NCBI GenBank assembly: GCA_026874595.1
Contig: CM049316.1
Span: 39,126,695 to 39,190,694 of the forward strand
DNA length: 64,000 nt
Origin: Sipunculus nudus
Lineage: Eukaryota; Annelida; Sipuncula; Golfingiida; Sipunculidae
Direction of reading: 5' to 3'
Positions within the stretch are counted from its first letter, which is position 1. Each line of letters opens with the position of its first letter. Shown here one piece after another: positions 25,024 to 36,221 of this stretch. The translations under genes were made by a program, and so were the position numbers. The notes under the pieces were generated by a model, which searched no databases, was not told the DNA's origin, and saw only the letters and a program-made list of their open reading frames with translations.

Positions 25024-26160
25024 TTTTTTGGAGGCTCTTATTGCATTTGCTTGGTTGTCAAGCAGGCCACTTCATCACTCGAGGTCATTTACTGCAACTC
25101 TCTCTGCTTGCCTTATTAATAATACAACAGTACAGTCCTGAGACCTTGTGTGTTAGTAGGGCCCCACTTTAGCAAGCGGATGCCCTATGGTAACCAACCT
25201 GTTTCTCTGTCTGTCCTTCTGTTTGTATTTCTGAATGTCCATCATATTTGTTTCGTGGAATTATGTTCTACTGTTTGTTTAACTGTATGTCCGTCATATT
25301 TGTTTCCTGATGATAATTCCAGTTTGGATTGACATATGGATTCAAACTTGACTTACATATGGCCAACGTTTAACGCAAGAACTCTACCGATTTTGGGGTC
25401 ATGAGATCAAAGGTCAGGGTCTAGAAAGATGGTAGTCTCCCTATCATTGTACTTAGGTCGGATCCATCCCAACTCATCTCCGGCATTAACCACACTTGGC
25501 GGAACGTTGGTTTACGCGCATCCACATGGTCGTTTTGTGAACAGGCTCCTGCAGATGCCTGCCTCTTTCGTAGGATGGGTTTCATCTGGGCGGAGCAGCC
25601 GCGGCGACTCTGAAGGAAGTGGTAGAGGCTCTACACGTCTTTCCTTGGCCGATCTGCCTATGGAACTTTCCCCGCAACACCTACAGCTGACCTAGGTCGG
25701 AACTTACGTTCTGGCCTTACATATTCACTTTCTTCAAAGGACTCGTATTGAGTGGCGAGGCTATCAGCTTCCTCCAAACTGGATAGACAACGGAGATCCA
25801 CATCTTTTCATCTTAATATCGCCCAACCCTCTAACAAACTGGTCTATGCAACCCTTACAAAAATTTAAGTGATCCTGGAGTGATCTTAGAGTGATCAAGT
25901 GATCTCTGCGCTTATCTGCACCATTGAGCGGAGGATGTAGATTACTTGATAAGAGTTCAAGACTGATCCTTGATCACTGATCAAGTGCTCAGCTATGATC
26001 CTTGAACATTTGATCTGCGCTCAGATCTGATCAATAATCAGTATGCGTATGCCCAGTTATGATCACTGATCGGCTAATATACGCTCGGGTCTGATCCTTG
26101 ATGCTGATCAAAGATCACACATTAGGTGATCAGGGATCACTTGTGCGGTCATTTGCACCA
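25024..26160 (+). repeat. 1.14-kb tandem unit, copy 1
   Basis: The unit starts TTTTTTGGAGGCTCTTATTG and ends in a GATC-rich block finishing 'tcatttgcacca'. It contains an 88-codon open frame at 25429-25695 (starts MVVSLSLYLGRIHPNS) with no recognised domain. It lacks a 7-base insertion ('ttaaatc') that copies 2 and 3 carry in the GATC block. Confidence 0.9.
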
Positions 26161-27304
26161 TTTTTTGGAGGCTCTTATTGCATTTGCTTGGTTGTCAAGC
26201 AGGCCACTTCATCACTCGAGGTCATTTACTGCAACTCTCTCTGCTTGCCTTATTAATAATACAACAGTACAGTCCTGAGACCTTGTGTGTTAGTAGGGCC
26301 CCACTTTAGCAAGCGGATGCCCTATGGTAACCAACCTGTTTCTCTGTCTGTCCTTCTGTTTGTATTTCTGAATGTCCATCATATTTGTTTCGTGGAATTA
26401 TGTTCTTCTGTTTGTTTAACTGTATGTCCGTCATATTTGTTTCCTGATGATAATTCCAGTTTGGATTGACATATGGATTCAAACTTGACTTACATATGGC
26501 CAACGTTTAACGCAAGAACTCTACCGATTTTGGGGTCATGAGATCAAAGGTCAGGGTCTAGAAAGATGGTAGTCTCCCTATCATTGTACTTAGGTCGGAT
26601 CCATCCCAACTCATCTCCGGCATTAACCACACTTGGCGGAACGTTGGTTTACGCGCATCCACATGGTCGTTTTGTGAACAGGCTCCTGCAGATGCCTGCC
26701 TCTTTCGTAGGATGGGTTTCATCTGGGCGGAGCAGCCGCGGCGACTCTGAAGGAAGTGGTAGAGGCTCTACACGTCTTCCCTTGGCCGATCTGCCTATGG
26801 AACTTTCCCCGCAACACCTACAGCTGACCTAGGTCGGAACTTACGTTCTGGCCTTACATATTCACTTTCTTCAAAGGACTCGTATTGAGTGGCGAGGCTA
26901 TCAGCTTCCTCCGAACTGGATAGACAACGGAGATCCACATCTTTTCATCTCAATATCGCCCAACCCTCTAACAAACTGGTCTCTGCAACCCTTACAAAAA
27001 TTTAAGTGATCCTGGAGTGATCTTAGAGTGATCAAGTGATCTCTTAAATCTGCGCTTATCTGCACCATTGAGCGGAGGATGTAGATTACTTGATAAGAGT
27101 TCAAGACTTATCCTTGATCACTGATCAAGTGCTCAGCTATGATCCTTGAACATTTGATCTGCGCTCAGATCTGATCAATAATCAGTATGCGTATGCCCAG
27201 TTATGATCATTGATCGGCTAATATACGCTCGGGTCTGATCCTTGATGCTGGTCAAAGATCACACATTAGGTGATCAGGGATCACTTGTGCGGTCATTTGC
27301 ACCA
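26161..27304 (+). repeat. 1.14-kb tandem unit, copy 2
   Basis: Nearly identical to copy 1 over 1144 bp. It shares with copy 3 the 7-base insertion and a Ser-to-Pro change in the 88-codon frame (26566-26832). Copies 2 and 3 are therefore the more recent duplicates. Confidence 0.9.
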
Positions 27305-28445
27305 TTTTTTGGAGGCTCTTATTGCATTTGCTTGGTTGTCAAGCAGGCCACTTCATCACTCGAGGTCATTTACTGCAACTCTCTCTGCTTGCCTTATTAA
27401 TAATACAACAGTACAGTCCTGAGACCTTGTGTGTTAGTAGGGCCCCACTTTAGCAAGCGGATGCCCTATGGTAACCAACCTGTTTCTCTGTCTGTCCTTC
27501 TGTTTGTATTTCTGAATGTCCATCATATTTGTTTCGTGGAATTATGTTCTTCTGTTTGTTTAACTTGTCCGTCATATTTGTTTCCTGATGATAATTCCAG
27601 TTTGGATTGACATATGGATTCAAACTTGACTTACATATGGCCAACGTTTAACGCAAGAACTCTACCGATTTTGGGGTTATGAGATCAAAGGTCAGGGTCT
27701 AGAAAGATGGTAGTCTCCCTATCATTGTACTTAGGTCGGATCCATCCCAACTCATCTCCGGCATTAACCACACTTGGCGGAACGTTGGTTTACGCGCATC
27801 CACATGGTCGTTTTGTGAACAGGCTCCTGCAGATGCCTGCCTCTTTCGTAGGATGGGTTTCATCTGGACGGAGCAGCCGCGGCGACTCTGAAGGAAGTGG
27901 TAGAGGCTCTACACGTCTTCCCTTGGCCGATCTGCCTATGGAACTTTCCCCGCAACACCTACAGCTGACCTAGGTCGGAACTTACGTTCTGGCTTTACAT
28001 ATTCACTTTCTTCAAAGGACTCGTATTGAGTGGCGAGGCTATCAGCTTCCTCCAAACTGGATAGACAACGGAGATCCACATCTTTTCATCTCAATATAGC
28101 CCAACCCTCTAACAAACTGGTCTCTGCAACCCTTACAAAAATTTAAGTGATCCTGGAGTGATCTTAGAGTGATCAAGTGATCTCTTATATCTGCGCTTAT
28201 CTGCACCATTGAGCGGAGGATGTAGATTACTTGATAAGAGTTCAAGACTGATCCTTGATCACTGATCAAGTGCTCAGCTATGATCCTTGAACATTTGATC
28301 TGCGCTCAGATCTGATCAATAATCAGTATGCGTATGCCCAGTTATGATCATTGATCGGCTAATATACGCTCGGGTCTGATCCTTGATGCTGGTCAAAGAT
28401 CACACATTAGGTGATCAGGGATCACTGGTGCGGTCATTTGCACCA
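27305..28445 (+). repeat. 1.14-kb tandem unit, copy 3
   Basis: Nearly identical to copy 2, with a 3-base deletion near 27566. The 88-codon frame is at 27707-27973. The last unit passes into further GATC motifs (to about 28515) and then unique sequence. Confidence 0.9.
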
Positions 28446-28515
28446 TTTAGCGCTTAATTCGTGATCCCCGATCAGCTAATAAGTGATCCCCGATCAGCTA
28501 ATAAGTGATCCTGAT
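28132..28515 (+). repeat. GATC-rich cluster, forward orientation
   Basis: It starts CCTTACAAAAATTTAAGTGA and contains many TGATC/GATCA motifs at short intervals, ending in two copies of 'cccgatcagctaataagtgatc'-type sequence. Equivalent clusters lie at 25853-26150 and 26990-27290 in the tandem units. Confidence 0.8.
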
Positions 28516-29158
28516 CCCTTAGTTGTTTTAAATTCAAATAAGACCCCATGAAGTACCTATATATTACATTAATATAATATTTTGAGTAAAAAAAAATGAT
28601 TCATTTATAAAGTAGAAAGACCCACGGTCAGGGAAAATAAGCCTATACTTTTGAGATTTAATTGTCATGTAGTTTAATTAATATCAGTCTACTGAAAGTG
28701 GCAAGTAATAACTGGGTGTTTAAGGTAAAAAATAAAAGTAAGACTTAAAATTGCATTTATTCTACTTATTTTAAATATGTTAAAGACCTGGTGAAACCTG
28801 GCCACCGTACACCGAACATGCATACAGGGAATGACACTAAACGTATTCATACCCTTATCCAGATCAGTGGAAACACAGATTTTTACTCTTAAAAATCATT
28901 AACTGTCAGCGCGATATAATTTGTCGATTATTTATTACAATGTAGTTTATGACTATTCCAGATGAGTAGTTTTCATAATTCATTTGTATTCAGTTTAAAT
29001 GTTATTTGCTTGAAGGATTAAATGATTATTGAACTTTTTTATTGTTTGCATTTGCCCCATTTCTTTATGGTACATGAAATAGGGGTACCAATAATTATTA
29101 ATTATCATCTGGCGGGAGTGTGACTGTTTATACGCATGCGCAGTTCGACTGTGTCTCT

Positions 29159-29175
29159 CCCCCCCCCCCCCCCCC
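29159..29175. repeat. C homopolymer run
   Basis: Seventeen C in a row; likely length-variable. Confidence 0.9.
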
Positions 29176-29330
29176 GCTTTTAGTCTGTACCAGGTATGTC
29201 TACCCTCGGTCAAACCAAGTTTCCTTCTTGATAAAAGGTTATTTGTGGTGTCAAAACATTCATAAAATGTATAATAAATAGCATATCTGCTTCCATTGTT
29301 TATTTTCTAACAATGTTCTGCGAAATTTCA

Positions 29331-29692
29331 CTTAATATGACAGTTTTACTACATTAAACATATGGCAAACCTAACGCTCGCCGTTGAGCGATAATGGGGG
29401 TTTATCAAGGACACCGTTATTGAAGTCCAACAAAATAAGCACTAAATGCACGATGGTAGATTAGATTACGTTATCTCAGGATTCTTACGATCATAGATAA
29501 ATATGACATTTTTAATATGACTTAATATGACAGTTTTACCACATTAAACATATGACAAACTTAATGCTCGCATTTGAGTGATAATGGGGGTTTATCAAGG
29601 AGACCGTTATTGAAGTCCAATAAAATAAGCACCAAATGCACGATGGCAGATGAGATTACGTTATCTCAGGATTCTTAAGATCATAGATAAAC
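29331..29692 (+). repeat. Two-copy tandem repeat, 190-bp period
   Basis: CTTAATATGACAGTTTTAC begins at 29331 and at 29521. Both copies continue colinearly through 'gataatgggggtttatcaagg' to 'cttangatcatagataaa' with few substitutions. Confidence 0.85.
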
Positions 29693-30055
29693 TGTTGCAA
29701 GTCCATCCACTTCATTTCCAATGTGGTTGAGTCCATTTGCAGGCAATTTTTATTCAACTGATGCTAGAAAAAGTTTGAGGCGCTAAAACTGTCACTGCTA
29801 TCTTCCAGGTACCGCAAACCGGTCACGCCATAAAGCGGTCATGTCGTAAAATGCCGATTACTTTTAGGGATATCTAAAAATACGTTATCATAATAATTTG
29901 CTTATAGCTGCAGTAACAATGACAGTCAAATTTCAATATACCTATTCTTTTTATAATTAATAATCAATAGAAATAAATGAAATTAAATAATAATAAATTA
30001 TACAATCTTTTTTATGAAAATATGCCGAATAACATATTGAATACGTAAAAGGAAA

Positions 30056-30058
<3 letters not shown>

Positions 30059-30116
<58 letters not shown>
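30059..30116. repeat. (TA)n microsatellite
   Basis: About 28 TA dinucleotides, in the 29.7-30.7 kb AT-rich stretch that otherwise shows nothing. Confidence 0.95.
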
Positions 30117-30117
<1 letters not shown>

Positions 30118-30679
30118 GATTATATAGTATTCAGATTATGCAGAATTAATATTTTATATATATATATGTATGTTTTACATTGAACCATGAATTTTTTATG
30201 TATTATTTCATAATAAGATGCATACGTCTTACCTAATTTATAAAATGATTACAAAGAATATTCAATAAAATTTAAGAATAATTAATTTTAATTAAAAAAG
30301 ATAACTGCTGTGAATCAACTTTCAATGGTTAGAGTTCATCCTGATTTTTAGGATTCAAGAAAAAGCTTACTTAATGTAGGGTCATTACTTTTTCTGTGAT
30401 TAGCCATGATCTTGAATGAATCCATACTTGGTAAAAATAACACAAACCACGCATTTGATTTCTCAAGAATCGGTACACAGATGGTTGAAATTTTCTAAAA
30501 ATCAGAATGACCAAAAGCCAGGATTAAAAAATCATGGGCAAATTTTAAATCTGGGACCTTGACTATCAACTGAAGATCAACTCACCATAAATATAGATTT
30601 CTGTGAACATAACAATTTATGAAGTACTGCTTATTTTTTTCTCCAAAATTGGTACACAAATGAAATTATTACAACTGGT

Positions 30680-30953
30680 CTTTATAGTCAGATTAGATCA
30701 TAAGTGATCAGCACTGATCACTTACAGATCACACCTGATCAGCACTGATGGTTTATGGATCACAGATGATCAGTATCAATGGCTTCTTGGTCATAACTGA
30801 TCATAACTGATCATATTTGGATCACTTCTGATAGCTAATTGATCTTAATTGGTCAAACTGAGTGCCATAGGGTCACCTAATAAGAGATCCAAGCAGCTTG
30901 ATCACTCCAGGCTCACCAAAGATCACTCCAGGATCAGTTAAATTTTTGTAAGG
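30680..30953 (-). repeat. GATC-rich cluster, inverse orientation
   Basis: It contains dense GATCA/TGATC motifs and ends GGATCAGTTAAATTTTTGTAAGG. This is the reverse complement of the start of the forward clusters (28132) with one mismatch over 28 bases. It could be the other terminus of a foldback-type element. Confidence 0.7.
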
Positions 30954-30974
30954 CTGGCTATTAAAACTATGGCA

Positions 30975-31300
30975 TCAGTGCAAATACCTCGATTTGCCCT
31001 CTGCGCAAATCGCGAGACCGCACTTCTATAATCCATTAAGCTTTCTTCAGTGCCTCTCTTACGCTCGCGGAACATCGCCCCAACGCGCTCTATTTGCATG
31101 GAGGGTCAAACCGTTAAGCCAAGGCCTTTTTAGGGCCGAGTAATCATGCCGTTTCGCAACAGATACTTAGTATCCTCAGTGCTTTATCCCGCCGAGATGT
31201 AACCAGTTCAACGGCTTTCTATACTTCCGTCCTGCCATTCCACTCCACTATGGTCTCAAAGTGAATTTCAAAATTTGCCCATCTACCCGTTCGCCATCAA
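30975..31300 (-). pseudogene. Fossil Gag-like fragment of an LTR retrotransposon
   Basis: Read on the - strand, one frame gives LVTSRRDKALRIL and then RFDPPCK. A neighbouring frame gives RERKRGTEESLMDYRSAV and SRFAQRANRG. These resemble the capsid region of metazoan Ty3/gypsy-type Gag (the 'LVTSLRG...A', 'L-x-x-RFDP' and 'EESLxDYxxAVxRLAxRA' pattern). Several stops and at least one frame change are present. The strand is opposite to that of the adjacent BEL/Pao element. The GC content is higher than the surroundings. Family assignment is from memory of the pattern only. Confidence 0.4.
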
Positions 31301-31710
31301 GTCTGTCTTGTTCTTTCTGATTCTTTGTGGAGAGTCTCTCACACACAGAACCCGGTGATAATGGCATCCAGGGGATGCATCAACCATCTGTACTGTTGAT
31401 GCTTATTTCTGACTAAGTGAATCTATTTGTCTCAGGAATGGGTTCATATTCTGTTTAGCTTGTATCACGTCCACCAAGAATGGGTTTTTGGATCTCCACA
31501 TCCCAAAACCTGTCTGAGCCACAGTAACATATGACTCATCCTGTGCTCTGGAGGGGTAGTGCTCCCCATGACGACCAGGGGTCAACTTACCTAACCATTT
31601 TTACCTGGGCTAGTCAACCTAAACTATATAACTGGTCCAATCTACAATGGCCCTCGCTTGATCTGCGAAGCCGACTTTTATTCAAGTATACTATAACAGT
31701 TTGTTATAAA
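31301..31710. other. Moderately GC-rich stretch, probably old transposon sequence
   Basis: An open frame on the - strand (31403-31585, ending RQIDSLSQK) may belong to the same fossil element as the Gag-like fragment, but no domain is recognised. Confidence 0.3.
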
Positions 31711-31955
31711 TGTTGGCGATGACTGTTATATACAGCTGTAATTTACTTTGGTTTTTTTCACGGGTACGGTGTGACTATCGTCGCGGGTACGGTGTGACTT
31801 TGCCTTTTTTATTCTGTTATGATTTCTCTGTTATACTCTCCTGTAATGAAGTCAGAATAAACACTGTTGAATTTTCTAAGTCGTAGTTGGCTCCGTGTTC
31901 CATATGGACCTGGATTAAACTCGCCAAGTTGGGTTTATGAGAGTGGTCCCCAACA
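31711..31955 (+). repeat. 5' LTR of the BEL/Pao element (about 245 bp)
   Basis: It starts TGTTGGCGATGACTG and ends CCCCAACA, two bases before the primer-binding site. It holds an AATAAA at 31855-31860. The left boundary is inferred from the TG start; without a 3' LTR it cannot be confirmed. Confidence 0.55.
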
Positions 31956-31957
31956 TT

Positions 31958-31975
31958 TGGTGCCCAGACCCGGGA
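31958..31975 (+). other. Primer-binding site of the BEL/Pao element
   Basis: TGGTGCCCAGACCCGGGA begins two bases after the LTR end. It is the typical TGG start complementary to a tRNA 3' CCA end. I do not assign the tRNA species. Confidence 0.65.
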
Positions 31976-32022
31976 AAATATCCTGTGTTATCGTCGTGTG
32001 GTGAGTTTGAGTGTACGCAGCT

Positions 32023-33340
32023 ATGAGCAACACGGATAATTTGAAGCGACTTAGGAAAGTAAGGGCCGCATCCAGAGGCTGGGCTACTCGAGCCGCACGG
32101 GCGTTAAAAGATGTTTTCGCGGTGACTCCGCATTGTGTTACAGGACGCTGTTGACGAATTAGATAAGCGGTTAGCAGCTGTTGACGAGGCACAGTCAGAA
32201 CTTGAAATAGAAATAGACCCGGATGAACTTGAGAGCAATATTGAGGAAGCTTAACAATTCAGGCAGAATATTAGGAAGCCGAGGATACAAGCGGCAAAAT
32301 GCTTGGCCAGTTTGTTAAAGGACACGGACTCTGAGTCTAGTAAGACGGCAAGTGTTACTGATGTAAAGCTGCCGCGTTTGGAATTACCTAAATTCACAGG
32401 CGTGTTGACTGAATGGCAGCCGTTTTGGGACCGCTTCATTGCGCTAGTGGATGATACAGACCTGCCAGTTATTAGTAAGTTCTCATACTTACAGTCGCTC
32501 CTAGATGGTGAGGCTAAGACAGTCATAGGTGGGTTATCCACTACAGTAGAGAATTATCCCGTTGCATGCAAGATATTAGAAGATATATTAGTGTTTTTGC
32601 TCACATATAGGGGCTATTGAATGTATCCATACCAAATCAGACCAAAGGCTCAAATGTTAGTTTGTTATGGAAATTACTAGATGAACTTATGAAACATGTG
32701 AGAAGCCTTGAAGCATTAGGAGTACGTGGCGAAGAGTATGGTGTTTTCATGACACCGCTGATATTGTCAAGATTGCCCAATGACATTCGCATGGAATGGG
32801 CCCGCAATGGAGAGTTCAAAGAGAGAGACTTAGAGTGGTTGCTCTCTTTTCTTAAGACGGAGATTGACAGGAGAGAACGCTCAGAGGTGTTTAAGGGAAT
32901 GACACGGATTGGTGATGACAAAATCAAGGGGGAAGAGAAAAGAGCTGTACAACCACGTATAGCTACTGCCTCTGCACTCCAAACAGCCACAGGTTCGGCC
33001 AAATACAGTTGTGCTTTTTGTGGGAAAGGTCATAGCTCTGAGAGATGCAGAGAGATCTGGAGACTGTCCATCGTTGAGCGTCACCAGAAGCTGAAAAGTT
33101 TGGGACTTTGTTTCAGGTGTTTAGGTAAAGGGCACTTGGCCAAGGGTTGTATTGCTAGATGTGCCAAGTGTCGAGGTAGGCACCATGAATTGTTATGCAA
33201 AGGTATCACAAATGATAATGTCAAAACACGAGATATTTCTAAGAATACAGTTGAATGTCAGGTACCAGAGGTAGAACAAACACAGGAAGGTTCTGTTTCA
33301 CATGTTCGTGTATCGTGTGCTGCACATAGAAGTACGGTAC
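32023..33340 (+). pseudogene. Gag region of the BEL/Pao element
   Basis: A start at 32023 opens MSNTDNLKRLRKVRAASRG, a basic N-terminus, followed by an acidic helical part (broken near 32140 and by TAA at 32252-32254). Then comes a DUF1759-type segment: LPKFTGVLTEWQPFWDRF and FSYLQSLLDGEA at 32384-32520. After a frame change at about 32600, the LLDELMKHVRSLEALG and LSRLPNDIRMEW helices follow. Two CCHC-like knuckles close the region at 33010-33200 (CAFCGKGHSSERC; CFRCLGKGHLAKGC). It would package element RNA in particles if intact. Confidence 0.8.
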
Positions 33341-33760
33341 TTCAAACCACTAATGTTTTGGTACATTGGGCTAAGGGTACTATAAGGGCCGCACTGATGT
33401 TCGATACTGGATCAGATACTACTTATGTATCTAGTTCTCTTGTGCATAAAGTAGGACCAAGGTGGGTATCTGGGAAATATGTGTCCTATGCAGCTTTTGG
33501 GGATAAGAAACCAAGGTCAAATTCATCCCATGACGTGTATGAGCTTAAGCTGCAGAATAAACAGGGGGCCATGGAAGTTATTCATGCAGTTGAAATTGAG
33601 ACGATCAGCGCTCCCATGTATCGCCCCTAGATACCACCTGATGTGCTACAGTCAATGGACAAACTGATGTTGGCAGATCAATTTGAAGGTAAGGAGATGT
33701 CTATAGATATCTTGGTTGGCCTTGATTCCTACTGGGACTTGGTCAGGCAGGATATAATTA
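33341..33760 (+). pseudogene. Aspartic protease region of the BEL/Pao element
   Basis: The catalytic motif is in ALMFDTGSDTTYVSSSL at about 33391-33440 (D-T-G). The downstream LVGLDSYWDLV box at about 33709-33740 is the conserved segment between protease and RT in BEL/Pao polyproteins. An in-frame TAG at 33628-33630 interrupts the region. Confidence 0.8.
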
Positions 33761-33949
33761 AACTCTCAGAAGGTCTTGTAGTCCAAGATACTGCTTTTGG
33801 ATGGGTAGTATCGGGTAAAATTGATCAGGTGAGTCACGCTCATAGCCTCCCCGTTTCACCTCAGCTGTTGTGTTTAACGGATATTCAGGACAGCAGTTTA
33901 AGGAATTTCTGGGATCTTGAATCAATCGGAATAGATTCTGTAAAGTCAC

Positions 33950-35060
33950 AGGAGTCTGGTCCTGAAGATCCAGTCTTGACCCAATTTAGGGACACTGTTC
34001 GTTTTACTCACGGACGTTATGAGGTTGCCCTTCCATGGAAGGTGCCATTGGGGTCAGCAAGACTTCAGAACAATGAAATGCTTGCTGAAATTCGGCTGAA
34101 CCATCTATCTAGGAAATTAGCTAAGAATCCTGAGTTACAGAGCAGCTATGATGAGGTGTTAGTCGAGATGCAGGATCAGGGCATCGTTGAAGAGATACCT
34201 ACAGAGGAAAAGGTAGTTTCAAACCCTGTGTACTATATGCCTCATCACCCGGTTATAAGAGAGTCTAGTCTTACCACAAAGGTCAGGCCGGTATTTGATG
34301 CATCGTCTACTGGATTTAATGGTGTTTCATTAAATGATTGTTTGGAGGCAGGTCCATCCCTCATTCCTAGTTTGGTTGAAATTCTCTTGCGCTTTCGACG
34401 TTGGAAGGTAGGCTTGACCGCAGGCATAACCAAAGCATTCCTGCAAATCAAGGTAGGTACGTAGGGAAGACCAAGATGTTCATCGGTTTCTTTGGAACCA
34501 CCATGGTGAAGTGAAATCCATGGGGTTCACCAGGGTACCTTTTGGCAATAAGAGTAGTCCATTCTTGTTGAATGCTACCGTCAGATACCACCTTGCTAGA
34601 TATCCGCCTTCTAGAGCCATAGAGGAACTTCAACAGAATCTGTATGTAGATGATTGGCTTTCTGGCGCGAACACTGATGAGGAAGCTTGTGCATTGTTTC
34701 AAAAAGACAGCCGGGTCCTTTTAGATGCTAGCATGCCCCTGGCAAAATGCACATCAAACAACAAAATAGTCTAGGAGATGTTTTTCAAGGAATTTGGTGC
34801 AAAGCATCTGGTTTCTGATTCTGTCAAGATTCTCGGATTGAAATGGTTAACTGCAACTGATGACTTTGCATTTGATGGAGTCACAATTCCACCAAATTTG
34901 GTAACTACCAAGCGGGTAGTTCTTAGTTTCTTGGCTAGATTGTATGATCCCTTGGGATTTCTCACCCCTTTTATCATGGTGGCAAAGGTCTTGATGCATG
35001 ACATATGGCAGTTGGGTCTTAGCTGGGATAAGGAAGTTCCTCCCGCTATACATGTGGTGT
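33950..35060 (+). pseudogene. Reverse transcriptase region of the BEL/Pao element
   Basis: RT motifs are present: KVRPVFDASSTGFNG at about 34280, the region around GLTAGITKAFLQIKV at 34410-34455 (the usual catalytic D of 'DI-x-x-AF' is replaced by G-I-T), FGNKSSPFLLNATV at 34531-34580, and the catalytic YVDD at 34643-34654. The thumb-like LGLKWLTATDDF and LYDPLGFLTPF follow in the same frame after a TAG at 34772. A frameshift lies near 34450. Loss of the first catalytic Asp and the breaks mean it is dead. Confidence 0.85.
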
Positions 35061-35736
35061 TTTCCCAGTGGATTCAAGGTTTGGAGCTCATTCGAGCATG
35101 GAGAGTCCTCAGATGTTATACAACCTTACCTTGGTCAGATCAGATGGGCATAGAACTGGAGATGCTTCGGAAAGGGGATATGGTGCTGCACTTTACATCC
35201 GCATTCCCAAGGTGGATTTTACATTCGAGGTCTCTTTAGTCATATCGAGGGCCAGAGTTTCACCCATAAAGAGAATATCCCTACCAAGACTTGAACTCTT
35301 AGGAGCTCTGTTGACCGCACGTTTGTTGAGATTTGTTCTCAATGCACTCCAACTCCAACAGGTCGTTTACAAATGTTGGACGGATTCTTCAGTGGCTTTG
35401 GGCTGGGTTAAAGGTAACCCTAGTAGGTGGAAACCTTTCGTAGCGAACAGGGTCGCTGAAATTCAGGAGCTCACTGACCCTACTTGTTGGGCGCATTGCC
35501 CAGGAAAAGACAATCCAGCAGATCTTGTGACCAGAGGCATTTCTGCAGAAAGCTTGATATCCTCAGATTTGTGGATGAATTGTCCATCTTGGTTAGTCCA
35601 GCCGATCACAAGTCACCTTGATGATGATCAGGTGGAAGATTGTCCACAAGAGCGATTACCTTATCTCATAACGCGTTTGAGATCAGTAGGTGGGGCAGAT
35701 TTAGCAAAGCCATCCGGGTTGTTGGATGGGTTTTGA
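35061..35736 (+). pseudogene. RNase H region of the BEL/Pao element
   Basis: KRISLPRLELLGALLTARL, then CWTDSSVALGWVKGNPSRWK, then FVANRVAEIQ and CPGKDNPADLVTRGIS at about 35270-35550 are the signature RNase H blocks of BEL/Pao. Overlapping open frames at 35068-35239 mark a frame change. Confidence 0.85.
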
Positions 35737-36221
35737 GGTTTGTTCATAATTTAAGACATCCGTCAGATGTTTATCGGGGAGATCTTGGCCATAGCGAGAT
35801 TTCAGGGGCCAAGAATCTCTTGTTCAAATACACACAGGAACAAGCTTATGTTGCGGAAATTGAGAACCTTAGAAAGAGTAAAGCGGTTCACAAAGGTTCT
35901 GGGTTGGCCAGACTAAATCCATTTTTAGCGGAAGACGGGTTGCTACGAGTAAAGGGTAGGTTGCAACAGTCCAAATTGACTTATGAAGAAAGACATCCCA
36001 TCATTATACCGAAAGGCCACTTGGCAAAACTAATAATACGGCATAAGCATGAACAGCTGAAGCATGCCGGTGTGGATACAGTTATATCAACCCTCAGGGA
36101 CAATTACTGGATTGTCGGATTGAGGCGCCCAGCAAAGACTGTCAAACGTGAGTGTATCCACTGTCTAATATGTGAAGTCGTGGCGACATCAGCATGTGAC
36201 ATCTCTGTGACATCGAGATAG
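35640..36221 (+). pseudogene. Integrase N-terminal zinc-binding region, truncated
   Basis: LLRVKGRLQQSKLTYEERHP, HLAKLIIRHKHEQLKHAG, then NYWIVGLRR and CIHCLICE give the HHCC zinc-binding module found at the start of BEL/Pao integrase. The frame leaves element homology at about 36180 and stops at 36219-36221. The DDE core is absent, so the element was cut off here. Confidence 0.8.

Larger units (their letters stand above)
31711..36215 (+). mobile_element. BEL/Pao-type LTR retrotransposon, 3'-truncated and decayed
   Basis: It has, in order, a 5' LTR, primer-binding site, Gag, two zinc knuckles, aspartic protease, reverse transcriptase, RNase H and the zinc-binding start of integrase, in the BEL/Pao order. 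The integrase catalytic core and a 3' LTR are missing; sequence changes to unrelated TGTGAC-rich repeat near 36180. The frame is broken by stops at 32252, 33628 and 34772 and by frameshifts near 32140, 32600, 34450, 35070-35240 and 35640-35736. It lies in intron 2 of the receptor gene in the same orientation. It is an inactive relic. Confidence 0.85.

Noticed and set aside
25024-28445. CRISPR-like or other direct-repeat array
   Set aside because: Units are 1.14 kb and contiguous, without short repeats separated by unique spacers.
25855-28515. Replication origin or Dam-type methylation cluster because of dense GATC
   Set aside because: Dam-dependent origins are bacterial; the surroundings are clearly eukaryotic, and the motif is better read as a transposon terminal array.
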